From a virus, in IMG/VR virus record IMGVR_UViG_3300042522_000112, positions 1-44,805 of that record: 44,805 nucleotides of DNA; one strand, 5' to 3'. The notes under the pieces are model-generated. The model was not told the DNA's origin and did no database searches. It worked only from the letters and a program-made list of their open reading frames with translations. The translations under genes were made by a program, and so were the position numbers. Shown here in pieces: positions 7,728-14,254 of this stretch. Every line of letters starts with the position of its first letter. Positions within the stretch are counted from its first letter, which is position 1.

Positions 7728-7930
7728 TTCTTTACAAGGTTTGCCAGTGAATTGCTTAAGACAAAGTTCTGATGCTGTAGAGCTAGAAACACAGTGATCA
7801 CATCTTCAAGCTGTGTCTCTGGACTCCTTAATGCATTTTCAATTTGCTTTAGCTTGAACTGTTGCTCCATCGTCATTTCGACTATTGGAGCTGGGAGACC
7901 AAAGTCTTGGTTCTTGAATGGTGAAATCAT
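7643..7930 (-). CDS. Small NblA-like protein
   Basis: A 95-residue frame whose core, residues 21-69 (MEQQFKLKQIENAL, then DVITVFLALQHQNFVLSNSLANLVKKW), resembles NblA. That family of roughly 60-residue two-helix proteins triggers phycobilisome degradation. The shared features are the EQQF-L opening and a second helix of similar length and polarity ending in a basic/Trp residue. ATG at 7930 overlaps the exonuclease gene by 92 bases; internal ATGs at 7876 and 7870 would give a product closer to NblA length. The 3' end overlaps the DUF3310 start by 85 bases. The similarity is by eye only. It may instead be an unrelated small phage protein. Confidence 0.6.
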   Translation of the reverse strand: MISPFKNQDFGLPAPIVEMTMEQQFKLKQIENALRSPETQLEDVITVFLALQHQNFVLSNSLANLVKKWPTPTPKAQATTGEGQYKHGTSSEIKD

Positions 7931-8606
7931 AATCTTCCACTTGTAGGATCTTTGCTAGACGTGCATTCTTAATTGCATCATCTTCAGTGAGACCCTTTTC
8001 CAGGAAGGTCTCCAGAACGGTATTCCACGTTGCTCCTTTCTCAGTCAGCAGAGCGTCCGCTCTCTTGATTCCAATACTTGGTACACCGCTATACCCATCT
8101 GTTTGATCACCAGCCATTGTCTGGATCAAATGCCAGCGCTTTCCCTCTTCTTTTGTGATTGTGACGACTTCATTAGTAAGGTCGTACAAGTCACCTGGGA
8201 TCTGCCGCATATCCTTGTCAGGACTACATATGATGTGCCCTTCTTCCTTTGTAGCGTATATGCCTATAGCATCGTCCGCTTCAAGGCCTGTCATCACGAC
8301 TACGGGATATTCTTCCTTGAGCTTGTTGATGACCCTCTTGTAGCCGCACGGCTTCTTTCTGTTTCTATGTCCTTTATACGCTGGATCAATAGATTTGCGG
8401 AAGTTAACAGAATCAGAAAAGAACAGAACAGACTCATCGAAGCATCCAATGTCATTTGCGATGTTGTATAACTCGCGTTCGACATACTCATATGCTTCAC
8501 TGAACTTGGAGGTGACGACGATGACATCATCTCCGAAGTCGATCTCTGTTTCACTGGCTGCACAGCATTTGTATACGATGAAATCAGCATCAATAAGTAG
8601 ACTCAT
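7839..8606 (-). CDS. 5'-3' exonuclease (T7 gp6-like, FEN/PIN family)
   Basis: A 255-residue flap/5'-3' exonuclease used to remove primers and degrade DNA. Visible motifs are LLIDADFIVYKC at the N-terminus (first metal Asp), the YKGHRNRKKP arch segment, GLEADDAIG (acidic metal cluster) and CSPDKDMRQIPG. After these comes MAGDQTDGYSGVPSIGIKRADALL, the helix-hairpin-helix DNA-binding and third acidic site. Length is a little short of T7 gp6 (300 aa). The start ATG overlaps the TGA of the preceding small gene (ATGA). Confidence 0.95.
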   Translation of the reverse strand: MSLLIDADFIVYKCCAASETEIDFGDDVIVVTSKFSEAYEYVERELYNIANDIGCFDESVLFFSDSVNFRKSIDPAYKGHRNRKKPCGYKRVINKLKEEYPVVVMTGLEADDAIGIYATKEEGHIICSPDKDMRQIPGDLYDLTNEVVTITKEEGKRWHLIQTMAGDQTDGYSGVPSIGIKRADALLTEKGATWNTVLETFLEKGLTEDDAIKNARLAKILQVEDYDFTIQEPRLWSPSSNSRNDDGATVQAKAN

Positions 8607-8740
8607 TTACCTTGCCCCTTCCGCAGTTTCTTAGTGCCTTTAGGGAGCGATCTGGTTCCGTTTCCTTGGTGTGTATGTTTGAACTTGGCACGTGATTTGA
8701 ACTCAACACGACCAAGTGATGTCTTTGACTTTACTGCCAT
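8603..8740 (-). CDS. Small basic protein (45 aa) between DNA polymerase and exonuclease
   Basis: A 45-residue frame, ATG at 8740 and TGA at 8603, sharing ATGA with the exonuclease start. The product is strongly basic: Lys/Arg make about a third of residues, with VKSKTSLGRVEFKSRAKFK at the N-terminus and a KKLRKGQGK tail. It exactly fills the 136-base gap between the polymerase and exonuclease genes. Small basic proteins in this place are common in T7-like and T4-like cyanophages. A DNA- or RNA-binding role is plausible but not shown. Confidence 0.8.
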   Translation of the reverse strand: MAVKSKTSLGRVEFKSRAKFKHTHQGNGTRSLPKGTKKLRKGQGK

Positions 8741-8742
8741 AA

Positions 8743-10077
8743 TTAGTGTACTTCGCTCCAGTTCAATCCTGATTTAGCATCAGCAGAAATTGGAACCCTT
8801 AGGTTGTAGTATTCTCCAGCTGTAGTTGCCCCCCATAACAGAGCAAACTTCATATCCTCTACCATTTCTGGAGACGTTTCAAATTGCAATTCGTCATGAA
8901 CGAACGCCAGTTGGTGAGCCTCAATACCAGCTCTGATCTTTGCCTCATGCGTCAGTAGCATCCAGCGCTTTGCAATTACCCCTGCAGATGACTGCAGCAG
9001 CATGTTCAGCGCTTTATGCGCCGAGTTAACGCTGATATGCCGACCGTCGATGCTGCGTATGTAACCTCGCTTTGCAGCAGTTTTAGTAGCCTCAACAAGT
9101 TTCTCAAGGCCCGGAATGGCATCCATGTAGGCTTGCCTGATTTCCTTGCCCTTTGCTTTTGCCTTGTCCGGGGGAAGCTGGGCATCGTATGAAAGCCCAA
9201 TCTTTTGGTCACCAGCACCATAGAGGAATGCATAGGTTACGGTCTTAACTAACTTTCTTGAGATGCCGATTTTGTCTGCATTCTCTTGGTGGATATCACC
9301 ATTGAGTAGTACATCGGCGTAGCGACCACCGTCATATCGAGCCAAGTAATGTGCCAGCATCCTCAGCTCAATACCTGCCAAGTCAGCACCAACCATCACA
9401 TACCCAGGACTTGCTCTGAACAATCTCCTGAATTCAGCTTCGCTTGGTGTCTGACCTAAGTTCGGTTTACGATGTGCACATCGATGGGTGATTGTTGCCA
9501 CTGAGCAGTGGTGATGCACTCTGTTTTTCTTGACTAGCTTCAGCCAGGCATTAACACCTTCTGATAACATCCCCAGGAACTTAGTAAGTTCAAGACATCG
9601 GAAGAACTGCAGTGCAATTTCTGATCCAATGTCTTTCAGCACAACTTCATCAATGACAGGTTTACCCTTATCAGTGAATTCTGTCGGCTTCCATCCGTAG
9701 TAAGTCTGCATGACCCACGCAATGTGGTCACGGCTTGTTGGGTTTAGATCCTTCAATCTTGAGAAGGCTGCACCTTCTATGTAGCCTTGGGTTTTGTTAG
9801 CTCTTCGAGGAGTGAATTCCGAGCCGAACACGAGAGGGTGCCTGTCTCGAAGTATTTGACTAACTGTTTCAAGCTCTCTTCGGAGAGTTGATTCAAGTTC
9901 CCATGCAGCAGGCTCATCAAAGTACCATCCATGTAGTTCTTGATCAGTAAGAATCTGAGCAACCCTGTGCTCTAACTGGATCCAGTCAGGTATTTGTGGA
10001 AGTGTTTCCAAAGTCTTGTAGTAACGTTGACATCCTGAATCATGTAATCCTGCATTTCTTGAGACCACATCTTCCAA
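8743..10077 (-). CDS. DNA polymerase A family, polymerase domain (second frame of split gene)
   Basis: The C-terminal 444 codons of a T7 gp5-like DNA polymerase. Motif A is VGADLAGIELRMLAHYL (catalytic Asp), motif B is KLVKTVTYAFLYGAGD, and motif C is LAFVHDELQFE (catalytic Asp-Glu). The residue equivalent to E. coli Pol I Phe762 is Tyr, the T7 state often linked with fast lytic replication. The frame begins with TTG at 10077, and no ATG occurs for about 150 codons. Homology to T7 polymerase only starts around IPDWIQLEHRV, near 9985. It overlaps the exonuclease frame by 106 bases and is in its -1 frame. The two are probably one gene broken by a frameshift, or made as two chains. See findings. 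Confidence 0.9.
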   Translation of the reverse strand: MEDVVSRNAGLHDSGCQRYYKTLETLPQIPDWIQLEHRVAQILTDQELHGWYFDEPAAWELESTLRRELETVSQILRDRHPLVFGSEFTPRRANKTQGYIEGAAFSRLKDLNPTSRDHIAWVMQTYYGWKPTEFTDKGKPVIDEVVLKDIGSEIALQFFRCLELTKFLGMLSEGVNAWLKLVKKNRVHHHCSVATITHRCAHRKPNLGQTPSEAEFRRLFRASPGYVMVGADLAGIELRMLAHYLARYDGGRYADVLLNGDIHQENADKIGISRKLVKTVTYAFLYGAGDQKIGLSYDAQLPPDKAKAKGKEIRQAYMDAIPGLEKLVEATKTAAKRGYIRSIDGRHISVNSAHKALNMLLQSSAGVIAKRWMLLTHEAKIRAGIEAHQLAFVHDELQFETSPEMVEDMKFALLWGATTAGEYYNLRVPISADAKSGLNWSEVH

Positions 10078-10490
10078 TCAGCAGTCTTACCGAAACTCCC
10101 TTTGTATTCACCCAGGCGGTATCCATAGGATTCCAATGAGTGGCGACCATAGAGTTGCAACGGCATGTGTTTCCACTTCCGCCGATTGTCGATATCTAAT
10201 ATGTTTGCGTGGTAAAGCCTGCTTAGAAGTAATGTATCCAGAATCTTTCCTTTTGGACTAAACCATGGATACAGCTTCTTGATTACTGGTACGTCGTATC
10301 CGATGATGTTGTGTCCAATGAGGGAGCTGGCATCTTCAAGCATCTGAACACCCTTTGTGATTGGTTGTTCAGTGCCTTCATCGTTAAAGACGAAAGTCTG
10401 CTTAGTGTCGAGATCAAGGATGCCAACACAGTGGATGCAGGTAACATCATCGTATAAACCGTTTGTCTCAATGTCGAAGACTAGATTCAT
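9972..10490 (-). CDS. DNA polymerase A family, 3'-5' exonuclease domain (first frame of split gene)
   Basis: 172 residues from ATG 10490 covering the proofreading domain. Exo I is VFDIETNGL at residues 3-11, Exo II is GHNIIGYDVPVI, and Exo III is YMIQDVNVT near the C-terminus. All catalytic acidic positions (D5, E7, the Asp in GYDVP, the Asp in IQDV) are present. The frame ends at HKYLTGSS shortly after Exo III, just where the T7 enzyme passes into its polymerase domain. A GTG at 10502 is an alternative start, but ATG 10490 shares ATGA with the small upstream frame. Confidence 0.9.
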   Translation of the reverse strand: MNLVFDIETNGLYDDVTCIHCVGILDLDTKQTFVFNDEGTEQPITKGVQMLEDASSLIGHNIIGYDVPVIKKLYPWFSPKGKILDTLLLSRLYHANILDIDNRRKWKHMPLQLYGRHSLESYGYRLGEYKGSFGKTADWKMWSQEMQDYMIQDVNVTTRLWKHFHKYLTGSS

Positions 10491-10573
10491 TGAGGCTTCC
10501 ACACATACGTTTTATCAACGAATTGTGCTTTGACTACATCTTCAGGAGTAGGTGGTTTTGGTCGTGTCAGCAT
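10487..10573 (-). CDS. Possible 28-aa peptide upstream of DNA polymerase
   Basis: An ATG at 10573 opens a 28-codon frame (MLTRPKPPTPEDVVKAQ...) ending TGA at 10487 with ATGA overlap to the polymerase exonuclease start. It fills the otherwise unexplained 100 bases between helicase and polymerase. No ribosome binding site is visible. The coupling geometry is the main support, and it may be only a leader. Confidence 0.4.
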   Translation of the reverse strand: MLTRPKPPTPEDVVKAQFVDKTYVWKPQ

Positions 10574-10592
10574 TGCTTGCTGATGCGGTGAT

Positions 10593-12176
10593 TCAAAAGT
10601 CTGTTGTTGGCTCGAATTCTTCTTCGTGTTGAGTTTCATTAAACTTACAGGTGGCTAAGTCGTATTTCAATGTGCACGCGATGCCAACCTCGCCTGAATA
10701 GCGATTCTTAAGGACTCGCACAGTCGTATCACTTCCTCCAGATGCGCTCTGCTGGTTTCGTTCGAGTGCAATAACTCCGTCAGAGAGTTGTGCAATGGCC
10801 GCAGATCCTCGCAACTGTCCCAAAGTGACGCGGGCACCCTCTTCATGGTTCTGGTCACTACTTGTACGCCGTAGATGTGAAACAAGGAACATGGCAACAC
10901 CAGTCCGTTCAACAAGACTTCTCAGCCTTGTCATGGTCTGATCAATGATCCTTCGTTCATCACCATCAAGACCGCTCAGCAGGATGCTTAGGTGATCTAA
11001 AAAGATGACCCGTGCATCAAGACCCGCTGCCAAGTATTCAATTCGGTTGTATATGAGATCAGGATCAAAAGAACCAAAGCCGTCGAAAAGAAAGAGATTC
11101 CAGTTAGCAAGAGTTGTTTGATACGCTTCGGTGAGAGTAGATCGGTCATGTTCTCCAAGGTGTAGGGACTTGCCAACAGCAGCGGACATCAGTCCAAGAG
11201 CCGTTCGACGATTTGACTCTTCAAGTGCCAGGTATCCAACCCGTTCTCCTTTGTTGAGAAGGTGAGTTGCAAGTTCACGACAGAAGCTGGATTTTCCGAT
11301 CCCAGAACCTGCAGTAATCGTGACAAGCTCTCCATACCTGATCCCGTGCAGTTTGTGTTGTAGCCCAGAAAATGGGTAGTCATGATCTGCTGGTGGAGTA
11401 GGTGTTGTGACTAATTCAAGGAGTGATTTCCCATCAACGATCCCATCTGGACGGTAAGGTTTCGCGTCCCAAATGGCACGACGAATCGCCTCAGAGTCAT
11501 TCGCTGATAGGGCATCTGATGCATCTTTGTAATCACCTTGGAGCGCAGCAATCTTGCACTTGCCAGGCGGCAGTACGCTTGCTGATTCCTCTGTCGCCCT
11601 ACGGCCTGCATCGTCAGTGTCGTAAAACAACACAACCTCTTCGTACCCTTGCAGCCATTCGAGATTTTTTTGAATCGACTTTTTGGCTGCAGCGGCACCG
11701 CTTGGTAGAGATACCATCGGCCACCCCGGCATCGCTTCTTGACATGAAGCTGCATCGAGTTCCCCTTCAGTGATAACAACTCGTTTTCCTGTGGTGGGAA
11801 ACAAATGCTGTCCAAAGAGCGTGCCTGGTACTTCCCCTTCATAACTAAAGACCTTATCCTTTGTCTTCAGTTTGCATCCTTTAAGGATTCCAGAATTGTC
11901 GAAATAATGGAACCGTAGAACGTCTCCATCTTTAAAGATCTTGTATTGTTGGCAGACCTTTTCTGATAGGTTCCGTTTGTTAAGCCGTTGGGCTTCTCCT
12001 TTGAGGCTGACATGGGCGGACATGGTTTTGTGATTGTGAACAATCTCTTCTGTGTGGCCGTAGTTGTTGCAGCGAAAGCAAAATGTATGGCCATCGGAAT
12101 ACAAGGAGTTTGCATCCGATGACCCACATTGCTCACACGGCAAGTGCCTCACGAACTCGCTTTCGCAATTCTGCAT
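10593..12176 (-). CDS. DNA primase-helicase (T7 gp4-like)
   Basis: A bifunctional replication protein of about 527 residues. At the N-terminus is a zinc-binding primase finger (HLPCEQCGSSDANSLYSDG, then FCFRCNNYG). A TOPRIM primase domain follows, with VITEGELDAASCQEA and VLFYDTDDAGRRA. The C-terminal RecA-like hexameric helicase has Walker A TAGSGIGKSSFCRE, Walker B RVIFLDHLSIL, and the H3/H4 region MFLVSHLRR and LRGSAAIAQLSDGVIALER. ATG at 12176 gives 13 residues before the first zinc Cys, close to T7 gp4. ATG 12194 and a TTG at 12218 are longer options that increase overlap with the upstream gene. It is an acidic-tailed protein ending EEFEPTTDF, as is typical for binding the polymerase. 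Confidence 0.96.
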   Translation of the reverse strand: MQNCESEFVRHLPCEQCGSSDANSLYSDGHTFCFRCNNYGHTEEIVHNHKTMSAHVSLKGEAQRLNKRNLSEKVCQQYKIFKDGDVLRFHYFDNSGILKGCKLKTKDKVFSYEGEVPGTLFGQHLFPTTGKRVVITEGELDAASCQEAMPGWPMVSLPSGAAAAKKSIQKNLEWLQGYEEVVLFYDTDDAGRRATEESASVLPPGKCKIAALQGDYKDASDALSANDSEAIRRAIWDAKPYRPDGIVDGKSLLELVTTPTPPADHDYPFSGLQHKLHGIRYGELVTITAGSGIGKSSFCRELATHLLNKGERVGYLALEESNRRTALGLMSAAVGKSLHLGEHDRSTLTEAYQTTLANWNLFLFDGFGSFDPDLIYNRIEYLAAGLDARVIFLDHLSILLSGLDGDERRIIDQTMTRLRSLVERTGVAMFLVSHLRRTSSDQNHEEGARVTLGQLRGSAAIAQLSDGVIALERNQQSASGGSDTTVRVLKNRYSGEVGIACTLKYDLATCKFNETQHEEEFEPTTDF

Positions 12177-12339
12177 AGGCTCGTGCTTGTGCATCGTGAT
12201 AGTCGAACCATGAATCAATCGCCCGATAGAAACCTTTGATCAGGTTCTCGCAGGTTTCAGGATCTTCTGAATCCACATCAGCAAGTAGAGCGCCGAACAT
12301 CTCTGCATAGAAATCTTCAGTGCCGTACGGAATCTTCAT
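12133..12339 (-). CDS. Small hypothetical protein, 68 aa
   Basis: A 68-residue helical, acidic protein (MKIPYGTEDFYAEMFGALLADVD...). Its ATG at 12339 shares ATGA with the stop of the preceding 49-aa gene, and its end overlaps the primase-helicase start region by 44 bases. It is a member of a run of small genes between endonuclease and primase, as in other T7-like phages. No domain is recognised; function is unknown. Confidence 0.75.
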   Translation of the reverse strand: MKIPYGTEDFYAEMFGALLADVDSEDPETCENLIKGFYRAIDSWFDYHDAQARAYAELRKRVREALAV

Positions 12340-12485
12340 TTCTGTTTGTGGTAAGTGTTGATCAGTTCTTCGTAACCATCCAGTGCATCCTCGAATCCTT
12401 CGATGATGTCGTTGGCAGAAGCGTATTTATCCAGCGCCATGATGAGATTCATGGCTAGATCCTTTACCAGTTCTAGGTCAGCCAT
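12336..12485 (-). CDS. Small hypothetical protein, 49 aa
   Basis: ATG at 12485 to TGA at 12336 encodes a 49-residue acidic, helix-forming protein (MADLELVKDLAMNLIMALDKY...). It overlaps the endonuclease stop by 13 bases and couples to the next gene through ATGA. It accounts for the whole gap between these genes, with no competing frame. Function unknown. Confidence 0.72.
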   Translation of the reverse strand: MADLELVKDLAMNLIMALDKYASANDIIEGFEDALDGYEELINTYHKQK

Positions 12486-12826
12486 TCAATAGGGATGGAA
12501 TGATAAGCACAGTGTTGAATGCCATTCTTTTCACACCACATGGCGTAGGTGGTTTTAGAACGTTTTTCGATCCTGTTATGAGGCGCCTGAAAGACCATCC
12601 GAATATCGAGATCCGGGTTCGCTTTCTTCACAGCAAGCATCTTGCGGCGATCCTCAGGTGTAAAATGACCTTTGGTTTCTAGATAGACACCATTGGGTAA
12701 TAGAAAGTCTGGCGTGTAATTACATTGCAGTATATAAGGAACCTTAGTAGATTCATACTCAAAGTTCACGCCTAGTCCTGTCAGCAGATCAGCGACCTGC
12801 TTCTCAAGGCCAGAGCGATACTTCAT
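12473..12826 (-). CDS. Endonuclease I (T7 gp3-like Holliday junction resolvase)
   Basis: A 117-residue resolvase-type nuclease that trims branched DNA before packaging and helps degrade host DNA. The fold signature is FEYESTKVPYI followed by NYTPDFLLPNGVYLETKGHF. In T7 gp3 the matching Asp, Glu and Lys form the metal site. A basic RKMLAVKK helix follows. It is slightly shorter than T7 gp3 (149 aa) because the terminal extension is missing. Its ATG overlaps the SSB stop by one base (TAATG). Confidence 0.95.
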   Translation of the reverse strand: MKYRSGLEKQVADLLTGLGVNFEYESTKVPYILQCNYTPDFLLPNGVYLETKGHFTPEDRRKMLAVKKANPDLDIRMVFQAPHNRIEKRSKTTYAMWCEKNGIQHCAYHSIPIEWLT

Positions 12827-13389
12827 TAGAACTCGTCGTCACCTTCCGCTTGGTTGATGGTGACGTTTGGATCATTCGCCTTGAATCCTTTGGTCTGTCC
12901 AAACAGGGCAGCCACTTCAGTTTCATCGAGATCACCTGCATCAATGCCAGCACCATTGCTCAAGGCAATCAGCTGCATCCCGACCAGCTTCACGGATGTA
13001 CCGTAGGAACCATCAGGCAATTGATACGGCTTCTGCCTAAAGGCCAGCTTCACCTTGGTACCGCTGTAGATCGGCGTGTTCTCATCGGTGATCGGTGTAC
13101 CTTCGGTATCGACAATCGGCGGATTGTCACCAGGCTTCCAGCTGAACTTCAACACGTAGTTGTCGCCTGCCTCTTCCCAAGGTTCAGGCTTAAGGATCGA
13201 GCGCTTCGGGTTCTTGAGTTTGCTCTCCTGCCATTTCAGCAGGTCTGCTCGCTCCTCTTCCAGGCGTTCAATCAGAGCTTTATCAATCACGGCAGACAAG
13301 TTATGTCGACCGAACTTGGATGGTTTCATCACGGCTTGATAGCCTTCCAGGACCACAGGCTCCTGGGTGATGTGGATATTCTTTGCCAT
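12826..13389 (-). CDS. Single-stranded DNA-binding protein (T7 gp2.5-like)
   Basis: A 187-residue gp2.5-like SSB. It shows an OB-fold-sized beta-rich core, with AVMKPSKFGRHNLSAVIDK at the N-terminus and GTKVKLAFRQKPYQLPDGSYGTSVKLVGMQLI in the middle. The acidic C-terminal tail INQAEGDDEF ends in Phe, the feature by which T7 gp2.5 contacts polymerase and primase-helicase. Length (T7: 232) and position between RNA polymerase and endonuclease fit. Codons are GC-richer than in the structural genes. Confidence 0.92.
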   Translation of the reverse strand: MAKNIHITQEPVVLEGYQAVMKPSKFGRHNLSAVIDKALIERLEEERADLLKWQESKLKNPKRSILKPEPWEEAGDNYVLKFSWKPGDNPPIVDTEGTPITDENTPIYSGTKVKLAFRQKPYQLPDGSYGTSVKLVGMQLIALSNGAGIDAGDLDETEVAALFGQTKGFKANDPNVTINQAEGDDEF

Positions 13390-13410
13390 ATGTCGGAGTG
13401 GATAGGTGGA

Positions 13411-14253
13411 TTAATTAAAACGTGGGCGCTTGTAGCCCTGATCAAAGCGTGGGAAAAATTCATCCAACCCTTTGATGATGAAGTCCATGTTGTACCAACC
13501 ATCACGGCGGACGTTGTTGACCATCATCATGATTGATGGCACCAAGGCACTACGCACCTCAGCTGGTAGGTACTGCCATGTCGTACCGCCCTGTTCCCCC
13601 TTGAGGCGGTTCACCTCTTTGATCACACCAGCTTGAACACGGGAATAGATCCCTTCATTCAGCACACTGGCAAACCAGCGGCCAAATCGTGTCGAACAAT
13701 CCGCTGGCACTTCTGCAGCCTTGGGCCGTCCAAAGTAAGAGCGATAGCACTCCAATTGCAGCAGGCCAAGCGGTCCTTCGTAGGCTCTGGCGGTGTCGGG
13801 GAAATTCCGCAGGATGGAGTTGTTGACTTCCTTGGCGGCCTCCTCGTGCATCAGACCTGCTTCTTTGCGCAGGATCAGATCCAGCGAGACACCAATCAGC
13901 TTGTCCGTGATCTCATCGGCATACCGTCCAGCCTTGGTGTTCTTGCCCCGGTAGAGCTTGAGCAGCGACTTGAAGGTGTCCTGGGTCATGGCCAAGGCTT
14001 CCTGAGCCCGGCCTTTGCCGCTCGTTGTTTGGACCGGCAGAATTCCGGCCAGATCGCTGAGATCGCCTGCAGTGACTGACTTCTTTGGACCGGCAGTTTT
14101 GGCGAGATGAGTTCGTAGCGACTCCAATGAGGAACCGCCGGTGTGCCCATACAGCGTCTTGGTCGCCCCACTCAGCGAGAAGTGGGGGACACCCTCCACA
14201 ACCAGGCAGTCGGTGTTGAAAAATTCTGAGAAGAAAGGGGTGGCCGTCTTCAT
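13411..14253 (-). CDS. Unknown 280-aa protein downstream of RNA polymerase
   Basis: A 280-residue protein one base after the RNA polymerase gene, so almost certainly co-expressed with it. The first 70 residues (VEGVPHFSLSGATKTLYGHTGG...) look like the start of phage antirepressor/P63C-type proteins. A stretch near 200-230 (NEGIYSRVQAGVIKEVNRLKGEQG) also recalls the P63C region, but the match is weak and made by eye. It has no membrane segments and no obvious catalytic motif. It could regulate host or phage transcription early in infection. Function unknown. Confidence 0.75.
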   Translation of the reverse strand: MKTATPFFSEFFNTDCLVVEGVPHFSLSGATKTLYGHTGGSSLESLRTHLAKTAGPKKSVTAGDLSDLAGILPVQTTSGKGRAQEALAMTQDTFKSLLKLYRGKNTKAGRYADEITDKLIGVSLDLILRKEAGLMHEEAAKEVNNSILRNFPDTARAYEGPLGLLQLECYRSYFGRPKAAEVPADCSTRFGRWFASVLNEGIYSRVQAGVIKEVNRLKGEQGGTTWQYLPAEVRSALVPSIMMMVNNVRRDGWYNMDFIIKGLDEFFPRFDQGYKRPRFN

Positions 14254-14254
14254 A

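Noticed and set aside
13397-13405. Promoter-like motif TATCCACT just before ssb
   Set aside because: It differs from the core, lacks the following GG and would start RNA only a few bases from the ATG.
12850-13536. 228-codon plus-strand frame opposite ssb
   Set aside because: It is a shadow of SSB and its neighbour in a GC-richer block; no protein-family features.
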